Shown here: positions 17,397-25,974 of the stretch, piece after piece
Layout: the number at the start of each line of letters is the position of its first letter
Numbering within the stretch: position 1 is the first letter of the stretch
Position numbers and translations under genes: made by a program
Assembly: GCA_001414325.1 (NCBI GenBank)
Contig: LLKB01000001.1
Location: forward strand, 1,183,699 to 1,247,698
From: Butyribacter intestini
GTDB lineage: Bacteria > Bacillota > Clostridia > Lachnospirales > Lachnospiraceae
Direction: 5' to 3'
Length of the DNA stretch: 64,000 nt
The notes under the pieces: model-generated
Database searches by the model: none
Seen by the model: the letters and a program-made list of their open reading frames with translations, nothing else
Told to the model about the DNA's origin: nothing

Positions 17397-17966
17397 TTAT
17401 GCTATTTGTCTTAATCCTTCTGTCAGTATATTTTTCTCAGCATTGATATTCCTGTCATGTTCTGCTCCGCATTTCGGACATATACATGTCCTCACTGACA
17501 AATCTTTTGTATCTGGATTCTGATACCCGCAAACAGAACATAATTGACTACTAGCATAAAATGTATCTATTTTGATGTATTTCCTGCCATTCCATTTTGC
17601 CTTATACTCTAACTGTCTTGTCAGCTCATACCATGATACATCACTTATGGCTTTTGCCAGATGATGATTTTTTACCATGTTTTTTATCTGTAAATTCTCT
17701 GAAACTATCACTTGGTTTTCGCTGATAATCTCATGTGAAACTTTATGTAGATAATCTTTTCTTATATTCCTTATTTTCTCATGGCATAATGCTATCTTTT
17801 TCTTTGTTTTATAATAGTTCTTACTTCTCTTTCCTTTATGTGACAGTTGCCTTTGTAGCTTTACAAGCTGTTTCTCGTATTTTTTTATAATTTTTAGATT
17901 CTCATATACCTTTCCATCGGAAGTAATACATAAATCTTTAATTCCTAAATCGGGACTTGACAGCCT
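17397..17966 (-). pseudogene. IS200/IS605-type TnpB, C-terminal half
   Basis: An open frame of ~190 codons with no valid start encodes the C-terminal half of a TnpB RNA-guided nuclease. It begins at the first RuvC motif (DLGIKDLCI), has the second acidic motif VIVSENLQI, a zinc ribbon (CSVCGY ... CPKCG) and the last motif HDRNINAEKN, and ends normally. The N-terminal ~180 residues are gone: the sequence before 17951 is unrelated and closed by a TAG. A GTG at 17711 could start a shorter product but would lack the first RuvC aspartate. It lies directly upstream of the RM promoter. Confidence 0.85.
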
Positions 17967-18080
17967 CTACTTTCGCAATCATTTCCTTCTACAAAGGAAT
18001 CAACACAATTTTTACATCCAATTCTTTTTTAACTTTTTTCGCTGTTGCATACAATCAAATTTTTCTTTTTGCACAACCTT

Positions 18081-18872
18081 TTATATTTTTTCCAAATCCA
18101 AAATAGAAACATAATGCAAAATATCAAATTCTTCCGGCAGTGATTGCATATATTTCCAATGTTCCTGCTCCCATTTCTGAATCTCACTTTCCTTCAGTCC
18201 ACTCGCTCCAATTCCTCGACAAGCTTTCATCCTTCCATGCCATGCTTCTCTTGTAAAATGTACTGGCAAATCATATGTTAGCATATTTGCAGCCTTAAAC
18301 ATGCCTTCGCACCAAGGTGGCTCCTGCAATTCATATCTTGTCATTCTTCCACCAGTCCATGCAGGATTATATTTCAAAACAAGATTTTCGCTTGTTTTGG
18401 CAATCTCACTCTCTTCTGGTAGCCATGCCATAAATAAAATTGAAAAATGACCATAATCCTTTAAAATATGATGAAGTTTAGGCAAAACAACCGATTTATC
18501 AAAATACATAAAACATTGACACGCTGTAACCACATCAAATGTTCTGTCTGGAAAATCAATCTCTTCTGCTGATGCAACAATATAATCAATGTCCATCCCT
18601 GCGCTTTTGCTGAGTTTCCCCGCATATAAAATTTGATTTTCTGAGATATCTGCCCCTGTCCATTTTGCTCCGTAGGAATACATATTTCTTGGAATCACAC
18701 CCGTTCCTGTTCCTAAATCCAGTACATTTTGTCCCTTTACTCCTAACGATAATTCCGCTAGTTTTGCATAAAATTCTTTAGGATAAATATCACGGTACTT
18801 TGCATAGTCTTCAGAAGTTTTTCCCCAGTCAAATGCTTTCCCATGATCAATATTCTTATTGATTATTTCCAT
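18081..18872 (-). CDS. Class I SAM-dependent methyltransferase
   Basis: A 263-residue small-molecule methyltransferase of the UbiE/Methyltransf_11-like type. Motif I is VLDLGTGTG near residue 50, followed by TGADISENQI (SAM-binding acidic loop) and VVTACQCFMYF as motif IV. The substrate cannot be deduced. A GGGAGG site lies 9 bases before the ATG, and a promoter candidate lies in the 190-bp repeat at 19060-19249. A deleted relic of a close relative lies at 13191, so this gene has been duplicated or moved locally. It shares the island segment with the RM genes and the TnpB remnant. Confidence 0.88.
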   Translation of the reverse strand: MEIINKNIDHGKAFDWGKTSEDYAKYRDIYPKEFYAKLAELSLGVKGQNVLDLGTGTGVIPRNMYSYGAKWTGADISENQILYAGKLSKSAGMDIDYIVASAEEIDFPDRTFDVVTACQCFMYFDKSVVLPKLHHILKDYGHFSILFMAWLPEESEIAKTSENLVLKYNPAWTGGRMTRYELQEPPWCEGMFKAANMLTYDLPVHFTREAWHGRMKACRGIGASGLKESEIQKWEQEHWKYMQSLPEEFDILHYVSILDLEKI

Positions 18873-19059
18873 GATATTTGGCCTCCCATGTAAAACCTAA
18901 CTTTGCTGTAACATTTTAATTTTATTATACTCAACCACTCTCTTCTACTGCAATATATTTATGGTTAATATCTCTTACAGCCAGTAAGGAATTATCCATC
19001 TTGTTACTTATACTATATAATAATAGAATAACCGAATATCTTCTCTCTTCCACAAATCT

Positions 19060-19249
19060 GATTTGTACATATTCTATCACACATTCATCTTTCCCACAAT
19101 CACTTATCTTTCACTCCTCCACTAAGGAAACTAATCTTCGGACACTATATCTTGTCCTTTCCACTCTCTTATCAAACACCATCTGGTATAACACAGATTA
19201 CTTTTCTCAATGCACCTTTAAAATTTACCTATAAACAGATGCATCCCCC
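19060..19249 (-). repeat. 190-bp direct repeat R, copy 1 (with promoter)
   Basis: It matches 20422-20611 over its full 190 bp with scattered mismatches (roughly 85% by eye), in the same orientation. Read on the minus strand it ends in a conserved promoter-like pair (TTGTGG - 17 bp - TAGAAT) pointing at the methyltransferase. Its high-coordinate end abuts att-like copy B exactly. Confidence 0.85.
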
Positions 19250-19290
19250 TTATTTATGGTATGGTTCACCGTAACGCCATTTCGGATTTT
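19250..19290 (-). other. att-like copy B of the rlmH 3' end
   Basis: It reads NPKWRYGEPYHK and a stop on the minus strand. The last 21 bases (GGTGAACCATACCATAAATAA) match the rlmH terminus at 18 of 21, and the 20 bases before them equal those of copy A. It separates the methyltransferase/RM segment from the nitrilase segment. Confidence 0.7.
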
Positions 19291-19380
19291 TGTTCCTCAG
19301 CATAATCAGATGCTTTTACATCTAGTGAGGTTTGATTCCTCAATGTGATTTGTTATAGCTTAGCTTTGTAGGGCAATAAT

Positions 19381-19415
19381 CCTCAATGGAATCAAGAAAA
19401 TTTTGTCCATTGAGG
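19381..19415. repeat. Perfect inverted repeat next to att-like copy B
   Basis: CCTCAATGGA and TCCATTGAGG form a 10-bp perfect inverted repeat with a 15-bp spacer, about 90 bp inside the boundary. A decayed version of the same motif lies beside copy A near 14611-14640. Confidence 0.65.
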
Positions 19416-19446
19416 ATTACATATACAAACTGGAATTTGAACCATT

Positions 19447-20301
19447 TTATATATGATTCCTCTCTGATATTATACCATACACTTCTGGGCGTCGATTTTT
19501 GCACCCCCATACCTCACGATGACGATACTCTCGCAACATATCTACATCCAATTCAGCCACATATACACCCTCTCCCTCGCCAGCTTCAAATACACATGTA
19601 TCTCGCGAGTCAGGAAGCTCTGGAAGATATACGACACCATCGAACAGGGTAGAATGTCCATTGCAATCCGGATGAGGGGCCGGATAATTGCATGTGGCTA
19701 TAGCTAACATATTTTCATATGCTCTTCCCCTGAGTTGTGCGAGACGGTTCAGTTCCATTGGACAGGCATTTGGAACTAGAAGTAGCTCCGCTCCTTTCAA
19801 CATCATAACTCGAGCACTTTCCGGAAATTCCCGGTCATAGCAAATCATTGATCCGACTTTTATAACTCCTTCTTTCGTATCCAATTCTGTCACAAAGAAA
19901 TCATCTCCTGCATCCAGAACACTTTCATCATCTTCTTCCCCAAAATTACAAATATGGACTTTTGAATAACAATATTGTATTTTGCCATGTCTGTCGAAAA
20001 AGCAAACTGTATTTCTCGGTTTCGGCTCATGTTGCTCCAAAAAAGTGATAGCTATAGCCATATCCAACTCTGCAGCAAGTTCTGCAAACCTTTTCACAAA
20101 AGAGCCATACCTAGGAATGGCACATTCCCGTAGGCTTGCCTCTTCATGTGAAAAGACGTATCCGCAGCTCCACATTTCTGGAAAAATTGCAATATCTGCC
20201 CCCTTTTCTTTTGCCTGAAAACAAGCCTTGATTCCCTTTTCCATATTTCCTTTCAGACTTCCTGTTGGAAGAAGCTGTAATAATGCAATTGTAAGTTTCA
20301 T
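19447..20301 (-). CDS. Carbon-nitrogen hydrolase (nitrilase superfamily)
   Basis: A 284-residue nitrilase-superfamily amidase that would hydrolyse a C-N bond of an amide or carbamoyl compound; the substrate is unknown. The Glu-Lys-Cys triad is visible as FPEMW (E42), YSKVHICNFGE (K114) and MICYDREFPE (C154). The start is the ATG at 20301, five bases after GGAGG; the ATG at 20313 is itself part of that ribosome site. It is the only gene in the segment between rlmH and att-like copy B, and it has repeat R with its promoter-like bases ~120 bp upstream. Confidence 0.9.
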   Translation of the reverse strand: MKLTIALLQLLPTGSLKGNMEKGIKACFQAKEKGADIAIFPEMWSCGYVFSHEEASLRECAIPRYGSFVKRFAELAAELDMAIAITFLEQHEPKPRNTVCFFDRHGKIQYCYSKVHICNFGEEDDESVLDAGDDFFVTELDTKEGVIKVGSMICYDREFPESARVMMLKGAELLLVPNACPMELNRLAQLRGRAYENMLAIATCNYPAPHPDCNGHSTLFDGVVYLPELPDSRDTCVFEAGEGEGVYVAELDVDMLREYRHREVWGCKNRRPEVYGIISERNHI

Positions 20302-20382
20302 ATATTCCTCCATATCATTGTAGAAACCAACTCAATGCTCTGCAAATTACGATTTGTTAAGTTTTCTTCAATTTCCATCGGA

Positions 20383-20419
20383 CAAGAAGCATCCCTCGCT
20401 CTAAAGAGCTCGGTCAATT
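20383..20419. repeat. Dispersed 37-bp repeat (copy 1)
   Basis: Begins CAAGAAGCATCCCTCGCT and continues to AGCTCGGTC..ATT; it matches 63367-63403 at about 33 of 37 positions. It lies immediately before repeat R copy 2. Confidence 0.7.
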
Positions 20420-20421
20420 CC

Positions 20422-20611
20422 GATTTGTACATATTCTATCATACATTTATCTTTCCAACAATCACTTATTTTTCACCTATCCACTGAGGAAACTAATCTT
20501 CAGACACTGTATCTTGTCATTCCCACTCTCTCATCATACATCATCTGATATAACACAGATTACTTTCCTCAATGCACTTTCAAAATCTCCCTATAAACAG
20601 ATGCAATCCCT
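20422..20611 (-). repeat. 190-bp direct repeat R, copy 2 (with promoter)
   Basis: Partner of 19060-19249 in the same orientation. The conserved promoter-like pair here is TTGTTG - 17 bp - TAGAAT, directed at the nitrilase gene. Confidence 0.85.
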
Positions 20612-20740
20612 CACCAGAAACAACCACATCACAAGTAATCACTTATCCTCACTTGCGTCAATCCCATCAAAACGTATATCAGCTATTACATTTTTCAGCA
20701 AACCCCCGTTTCACACCCATTTACAGCCACATTCCTGTAA

Positions 20741-20776
20741 AAAAATTGGAAGAGTAACCAAATCAGCCACTCTTCC
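20741..20776 (-). terminator. Terminator downstream of rlmH
   Basis: On the minus strand GGAAGAGT / ACTCTTCC (8 bp, 13-nt loop) is followed by AATTTTTTT, about 35 bp past the rlmH stop. Confidence 0.75.
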
Positions 20777-20810
20777 TTATGCTTTCTATATCTTTGAAGT
20801 TTTAATTTTC

Positions 20811-21290
20811 TCATTTGTGGTATGGTTCCCCTGCATTTATCCTATATGCCCTGTATATCTGCTCCAGCAGAACCACCCTCATGAGCTGATGCGGAAATGT
20901 CATTTTTGAAAAACTCAGCAATTCGTTTGATTTTTTTAGTATATCTTTATCTATCCCTATTGAGCCGCCTATTATAAAAATAATATGACTTACCCCGTTT
21001 ATCCCAAGCTTGTCTATCTTGTCCGCAAATTCCTCTGATGAATATTGTTTTCCCTGTATGGCAAGTGAGATAACATATGCCCCGTCTTTTATGTATTTTG
21101 TGAGTCTTTCCCCTTCTTTTGCCCTTATTATATCTTCCTCATGCTCACTGGCATTATCCGGTGTCTTTTCATCTGCAACCTCTATTATTTCCAGTTTGCA
21201 ATACCTGCCAAGCCGCTTTTTATATTCATCTATTGCCATTGTAAAGTATTTTTCTTTTATCTTTCCTACCGTCAGAAGTGTTATTTTCAT
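20811..21290 (-). CDS. rlmH: 23S rRNA pseudouridine-1915 N3-methyltransferase RlmH
   Basis: RlmH is the SPOUT methyltransferase that modifies pseudouridine 1915 in helix 69 of assembled 70S ribosomes. The 159-residue product opens MKITLLTVGKIKEKYF, has the SAM-binding IIFIIGGSIGID knot segment and SFSKMTFPHQLMRVVLLEQI, and ends RAYRINAGEPYHK. The 3' end of rlmH is the known integration site of staphylococcal SCC elements. Here the same 21 terminal bases recur twice downstream, while rlmH itself is intact. It follows mazF with a ~24 bp gap on the same strand. Confidence 0.97.
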   Translation of the reverse strand: MKITLLTVGKIKEKYFTMAIDEYKKRLGRYCKLEIIEVADEKTPDNASEHEEDIIRAKEGERLTKYIKDGAYVISLAIQGKQYSSEEFADKIDKLGINGVSHIIFIIGGSIGIDKDILKKSNELLSFSKMTFPHQLMRVVLLEQIYRAYRINAGEPYHK

Positions 21291-21314
21291 CGTTCCCTCT
21301 TTTCCTTGTTTTGA

Positions 21315-21674
21315 TTATCTTAAGCATCCTTCCTCAAGTGCAAGGCTTATGCAAAGTGCATGATTTATCCTCTCAAGTATCTCATCATCGAGATGGCAGA
21401 CCTTTTCACGCAATCTTGATTTATCTATAGTCCTTATCTGTTCAAGCAATATCACTGAGTCTTTGATTATGTCATACCTGTTCACCTCAAGTGCTATGTG
21501 TGTCGGCAGTTTTGCCTTGTTCATTCTCGATGTTATTGCCGCACATATAACTGTCGGACTGTGTTTGTTTCCCATATCGTTCTGTATTATAAGCACAGGG
21601 CGTATTCCTCCCTGCTCTGAACCTACTACCGGTCTTAAATCTGCAAAATATATATCTCCCCGCTTTATATTCAA
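21315..21674 (-). CDS. MazF/PemK-family endoribonuclease toxin (EndoA-like)
   Basis: MazF-family toxins are sequence-specific mRNA interferases. The 119-residue product reads [20 protein letters not shown] and [12 protein letters not shown], then ICAAITSR, all standard for EndoA (116 residues in Bacillus). I place the start at a TTG (21674), nine bases after AGGAG; the frame continues open to 21767 but those residues are not family-like. In Bacillus the antitoxin gene lies between alr and endoA, but here the 305-bp gap shows no ribbon-helix-helix gene. The antitoxin is lost, unlinked, or too divergent to see. Confidence 0.88.
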   Translation of the reverse strand: MNIKRGDIYFADLRPVVGSEQGGIRPVLIIQNDMGNKHSPTVICAAITSRMNKAKLPTHIALEVNRYDIIKDSVILLEQIRTIDKSRLREKVCHLDDEILERINHALCISLALEEGCLR

Positions 21675-21979
21675 AATTTTCACGCTCCTATCACAATAAT
21701 CTGGAATTGACTGAGCAGCTTTAAGAGTTGTTTCTTCATTGAAATCCAAAAAGACAAACTCTATCAATCGCTCTTAAACTGGATTTGACTTAGCAGTTCT
21801 GAAAACATTTCCTGACTTAGCATCAATAAAATGTACTCTTGCAACTGCTCATAATCCGGAATTGCATTTTATGTAATTCTTTATGCATCCTATAATGTTA
21901 TTTCTTTCCATCTTTATCGTTTTTATACATATGTATCTTTAAAAAGCATGAATTTTTTTACTCTAGCCAGAAACTTATT
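21675..21979. other. Gap between alr and mazF with short internal repeats, no antitoxin seen
   Basis: About 300 bp. Two to three imperfect copies of a ~20-bp unit (GCTGCTCAGTCAATTCCAGA and ACTGCTAAGTCAAATCCAGT, with a partial third) lie in direct orientation. No convincing antitoxin reading frame with a ribosome site was found. Confidence 0.45.
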
Positions 21980-23161
21980 CTAATACTCCGGATAAAAATC
22001 TTTTGTCGCAACTGCCTTTCCGCCGCTGTAATACACTCTCGGTATTCTTTTTCCTATGTCGCAAACAAATTCATAATTAAATGAATATGACATATCTGCC
22101 ACTTCTTCTATTGATATGTACTCATCTTTGTCCCTGCCGACAAGAGTTACCTCATCGCCCTGTTTTATATCAGGCTGGCTGCTTATATCAACCATAAACT
22201 GGTCCATGCATATTCTTCCAATTATCGGAAAACTTTTTCCTTTTATAAGAACTCTTCCTCTGTTTGACAACGCTCTTGAATAACCGTCAGCATATCCTAC
22301 CGGTATCGTTGCCACTACCGTTTCATTTGTTGTCGTATATGTACCGCCATAACCAATCTCTACTCCGGCCTTAAGTGTCTTTACGAATGACACATAAGAT
22401 TTTATCTCCATCGCCGGTGTTAGTTTTAATTTTGTTTTGTCTACTTCCTCAGATGGATACATTCCATATACACATATTCCGTCTCTTACCATATCGAGGT
22501 TTACTTCCGGCTTTTCTATTATTCCGGCACTGTTTGACACATGTTTTACAGGTATTTTAATGCCTGCATCTTCTATTCTTTTTACAAAATCCATATATCT
22601 CTCAAACTGCTTCATGGCTTTTGTCTTATCTTTTTCATCCATTGTCGCAAAATGCGTAAAACAGCCCTCGATTTCTATTCCGGGAAGCTCTGCTATCTTT
22701 TTTATAACCGCAAGACTTTCATCGTCCTGCTTAAATCCTATCCTGCTCATTCCGGTATCCAGTTTTATATGAACTTTAGCTTTTTTCTCCATTTTTTCTG
22801 CCGTATCCGACATTTTTTTTGCCATATCATACTCAAATACCGCTGTTGCTATGTCATATTTTATCATTGCACTGTAAAGAGGTGCCGGCGTATATCCAAG
22901 TATAAGTATAGGTTTATTTATGCCTGCCTGCCTTAACTCTACTCCTTCCTCTAGTATGGCAACACCGTATGCATCCGCAACATCCTCTAATGTTTGTGCG
23001 ACCATGACAGCTCCATGACCGTATGCATCTGCTTTTATTATAGCCATAAGTTTTGTTCCGGGTTTTGTAAGTGCTTTTGCATTTACAACATTTTCATGTA
23101 TCGCATCAAGGTCTATATCAGCTTTCACTCTGTAGTATTCTTTTATTTTATTCGTACTCAT
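21980..23161 (-). CDS. alr: Alanine racemase
   Basis: The PLP enzyme that interconverts L- and D-alanine for peptidoglycan. The PLP lysine is K43 in AIIKADAYGHG, and the barrel signature GCFTHFATMDEKDK and the C-terminal catalytic tyrosine region EIGYGGTYTTT are present. The start at 23161 follows GAGG by 6 bases; the upstream ATG at 23173 is too close to that site. It lies in the clostridial/bacillar order acpS-nnr-alr-mazF, which supports the calls on both sides. Confidence 0.97.
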   Translation of the reverse strand: MSTNKIKEYYRVKADIDLDAIHENVVNAKALTKPGTKLMAIIKADAYGHGAVMVAQTLEDVADAYGVAILEEGVELRQAGINKPILILGYTPAPLYSAMIKYDIATAVFEYDMAKKMSDTAEKMEKKAKVHIKLDTGMSRIGFKQDDESLAVIKKIAELPGIEIEGCFTHFATMDEKDKTKAMKQFERYMDFVKRIEDAGIKIPVKHVSNSAGIIEKPEVNLDMVRDGICVYGMYPSEEVDKTKLKLTPAMEIKSYVSFVKTLKAGVEIGYGGTYTTTNETVVATIPVGYADGYSRALSNRGRVLIKGKSFPIIGRICMDQFMVDISSQPDIKQGDEVTLVGRDKDEYISIEEVADMSYSFNYEFVCDIGKRIPRVYYSGGKAVATKDFYPEY

Positions 23162-23205
23162 TTTAATCCTCATTTCTCAGTTTTATTTACCATAATCTCC
23201 ACTAT

Positions 23206-24825
23206 CTACCTAGGCATTACATCCTGAAGCATATCTATTATATCAGATGCCGTCATACTGTACCTGCTTTTTGTCTCAGTGTATTTTTCTGCCGTCAGTC
23301 CGTGAACATATACCCCAAATGCAGCAGCAAGTGCCGGCTTCATTTTTATGTCCTGTGCCGCAATGCCTGCTATTATGCCACTTAATACATCGCCTGAACC
23401 GCCTGTTGCAAGTGCATTATTTCCTGATGTATTTATATATATCTTTCCGTCCGGTATGTTTCTTCCCTCACCGACAACTGTTCTCGCATCTTTTAAGACT
23501 ATGTTACATTCAGCCTGTGCCGTTGCATAGTACGGCATATCATTTTTTATCTCATCCGTTGTCTTCCCTGCAAGTCTGCTCATTTCTTTTAAATGCGGTG
23601 TCAATATAAAGTTTGTTCCAAGATTACCGAGGTCATGCTCTTTATTTTCTATAAATTCAGCTAAAATATTTAGTCCGTCGGCATCTATGACAACAGTTTT
23701 GTCTTTCACTTTTAATATGCGTTTTACAAGCAACTTTGCTTTAATACTTTTTCCAAGTCCCGGACCTATCACAATAACATCAGCCCAGCCGATTGCCTCT
23801 TCTACCTCTTTTTTAGGTGTAAAATCTATGCCATCCTCAAATTCTTCATCATAGCTTCCCACTATAGCTTCAGGCAGTTTTGTCTTTAATATCTGCATAT
23901 TTTCTTTTGCCGTAAGGACTCTCACCAGACCACATCCTGCTCTATAGGCTGCTGCGGCACTGAAATAACAGGCTCCGCACATTGCCTCGCATCCCGCTAT
24001 CACAAGAACTTTGCCGTAGCTTCCCTTATTTGTCCGCATTTTTCTCTGTGGCAGCATACAGTAAAGGTCATTTTTTTCAAATGTATATGCTTTTGGTGAC
24101 ACGCTTTCTACTGCTTTATCCGGAAAACCTATGTCTTTGACCTTTATCTCGCCTGAATACACTGCACCCGGAAACAGCAACATTCCTCTTTTTAAATTTC
24201 CAAATGTAACTGTCATGTCTGCTTTTACGGCTGTTCCAAGTATTTTCCCGCCTGTGGCATCTACTCCCGACGAAATATCAACAGAAACAATATAAGAATT
24301 GCTGCCGTTTATTTTCTCTATAATTTCTCTATATTCACCTGTTATCTCTCTTGACAAACCAATTCCAAAAATGGCATCTACTATAATATCATATTCATTT
24401 TTTTTCATGTCCGTGACAAAAGAAATCCCAAGATTTTTTGCTATTTCAAGCTGTTTTTTCATTTCTTCACTTGCGTGTTCAATATTTCCTACAAGCTTTA
24501 TCGCAGTTTTTATCCCGTCATGTTCTAACATTCTTGCTGCCGCTACTCCATCGGCTCCGTTATTTCCCATTCCTGCAACTACAAGTATTTTTGAATTAAC
24601 ATTTTTTAATTCCGCAGATTTTTTGCACCTTTGCGAATTCAAAAAATTATCTTCTGTTTTTCTCTTAACACAGGCATTAGCAGACAATTCTCCATATACC
24701 TTTTCAATCTCCTCTACAACACCAAGTGCAGCTCTCTCCATCAGTACAAGTGACGGAATACCAATCTCATTTATCGAAATATTATCTATCTGCTTTGCTT
24801 CTTTTGCATCAGTTATATATCTCAT
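23206..24825 (-). CDS. nnr: Bifunctional NAD(P)H-hydrate epimerase / ADP-dependent dehydratase
   Basis: This enzyme repairs damaged NADH and NADPH hydrates. The N-terminal ~240 residues are the YjeF_N epimerase (MRYITDAKEAKQIDN, VVAGMGNNGADGVAAARML). The C-terminal ~280 residues are the carbohydrate-kinase-like dehydratase (KVLVIAGCEAMCGACYFSA, VVIDADGLNIL, NTSGNNALATGGSGDVLSG with the catalytic GSGD). At 539 residues the length is normal for the fusion. It sits three bases after acpS, so the two are surely co-transcribed. Confidence 0.95.
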   Translation of the reverse strand: MRYITDAKEAKQIDNISINEIGIPSLVLMERAALGVVEEIEKVYGELSANACVKRKTEDNFLNSQRCKKSAELKNVNSKILVVAGMGNNGADGVAAARMLEHDGIKTAIKLVGNIEHASEEMKKQLEIAKNLGISFVTDMKKNEYDIIVDAIFGIGLSREITGEYREIIEKINGSNSYIVSVDISSGVDATGGKILGTAVKADMTVTFGNLKRGMLLFPGAVYSGEIKVKDIGFPDKAVESVSPKAYTFEKNDLYCMLPQRKMRTNKGSYGKVLVIAGCEAMCGACYFSAAAAYRAGCGLVRVLTAKENMQILKTKLPEAIVGSYDEEFEDGIDFTPKKEVEEAIGWADVIVIGPGLGKSIKAKLLVKRILKVKDKTVVIDADGLNILAEFIENKEHDLGNLGTNFILTPHLKEMSRLAGKTTDEIKNDMPYYATAQAECNIVLKDARTVVGEGRNIPDGKIYINTSGNNALATGGSGDVLSGIIAGIAAQDIKMKPALAAAFGVYVHGLTAEKYTETKSRYSMTASDIIDMLQDVMPR

Positions 24826-24828
24826 GTC

Positions 24829-25197
24829 TTAATCCCCCTCTGCTACCACATATGCCATTGCCAATTTATCCGTATCACTCAATGATATGTGAATTTTTGT
24901 TATACCTTTTTCTTTTACAATTTTTTCTGCTTTTTCGGAAAGATTTACATATGGTTTTCCTTTTTCATCTCTGAGTATCTCAATATCTTCAGGCATACAA
25001 TTTAAAAAGCCGGTTCCAAAAGCTTTTGCTACTGCTTCTTTTCCGGCAAAATTAGTGGCAGCACAACTCTTTCTTCTTTTTATAAGTTCTCTTTCTGCCT
25101 CTGTATAATATTTATTTAAAAAACTATGTTTTTCACAACTTTTAAGCACACGCCCAACTTCAACAATATCTGTCCCGACACCAATAATCTTACTCAT
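24829..25197 (-). CDS. acpS: Holo-[acyl-carrier-protein] synthase
   Basis: AcpS transfers 4'-phosphopantetheine from CoA to apo-ACP for fatty-acid synthesis. The 122-residue product has the Mg-binding GVGTDIVEVGRV start and the second signature NFAGKEAVAKAFGTG. Its ATG overlaps the stop of the preceding gene by one base (TAATG), showing translational coupling. It leads the acpS-nnr-alr cluster. Confidence 0.96.
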   Translation of the reverse strand: MSKIIGVGTDIVEVGRVLKSCEKHSFLNKYYTEAERELIKRRKSCAATNFAGKEAVAKAFGTGFLNCMPEDIEILRDEKGKPYVNLSEKAEKIVKEKGITKIHISLSDTDKLAMAYVVAEGD

Positions 25198-25865
25198 TAT
25201 TTTTTACTTGAAATGTTTTCTTCTACATTTCCCTTCCATACATGATTGTTTTTATCAAAAATTTCTACTATCTGTGCTCCAAGAAGATTATGCATATATT
25301 TATACAACTCCGTATTTCGCATCTCCTTGTCCTGCTTGGCAAGAATCCTGTTTTTTAGTTCTTCTCTTGCCGCATTTATCCACGCATCGAGTTCCTCTAT
25401 AATGGCTGTATTTTCCGTAAGTTCCCTGTAACATACATCCATGCAGGCAATGAGCAGCTCTTTATTTGCAATCTGTATCTCTGCCGGAAGCTGTCTTTGC
25501 AGCTGCTGTGCCTCGGCTGTCTTTTGGTTTATCTCATCAATCATCTTCTGATTTGCATCCTGCTTTTTATTTCTCAGCTCTGCGTCAGGCTCATGCCCAT
25601 CCGTCATATTGTTTACAATATTTTCCATGACGACTTTCTTGGCTTTCTCATATTCCTTTAAATCATTTGAGGACTGTCCCTGCTGCTTGATAAGATCAAG
25701 AAGATGTTCTTCAAGTTTTTTTATTTTATCAGTTTTTCTAAAGTCTGGAAATAACTCATGCCACTTTGGGTCTAATACCAACACAGGAATCTGTTTATTC
25801 TTAAGTGCATCTAAATAAAAGTAAGTCATATCCTTGCTCTGTTTCTTTTTCTTTCTGCCAAACAT
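25197..25865 (-). CDS. Hypothetical coiled-coil protein upstream of acpS
   Basis: A 222-residue, highly charged, helical protein with no signal peptide, family not recognised. It starts with a basic patch (FGRKKKKQSK), then ALKNKQIPVLVLDPKWHELF, then long amphipathic helices rich in Lys, Glu and Gln (about residues 45-175) that look like a coiled coil. Its stop overlaps the acpS start, so it belongs to that operon, but a functional link to ACP is not implied. Expression is plausible because of the tight coupling. Confidence 0.75.
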   Translation of the reverse strand: MFGRKKKKQSKDMTYFYLDALKNKQIPVLVLDPKWHELFPDFRKTDKIKKLEEHLLDLIKQQGQSSNDLKEYEKAKKVVMENIVNNMTDGHEPDAELRNKKQDANQKMIDEINQKTAEAQQLQRQLPAEIQIANKELLIACMDVCYRELTENTAIIEELDAWINAAREELKNRILAKQDKEMRNTELYKYMHNLLGAQIVEIFDKNNHVWKGNVEENISSKK

Positions 25866-25888
25866 TAAAATCTTCCTCCCGAAGTAAA

Positions 25889-25935
25889 ACGGACATTCGC
25901 AATCCGCTTCGCTGCTTGCTCATTAATGCAGTCGC
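25889..25935. repeat. Dispersed repeat CAATCCGCT...TGCTCA..AATGC (copy 1)
   Basis: About 45 bp related to 32913-32965 and more weakly to 61265-61310. The common parts are a small GCGGAT/ATCCGC-type palindrome and a following TGCTCA..AATGC. Confidence 0.45.
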
Positions 25936-25974
25936 TTTATTTTTAATTATATTCCGTCACTTAACATAAGTCAA

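Noticed and set aside
14563-20831. True SCC element with ccr genes
   Set aside because: No large serine recombinase or other integrase is encoded between the repeated rlmH ends, so only the site usage is SCC-like.
21675-21767. N-terminal extension of the MazF frame
   Set aside because: The extra residues are not MazF-like and the AGGAG site fits the TTG at 21674.
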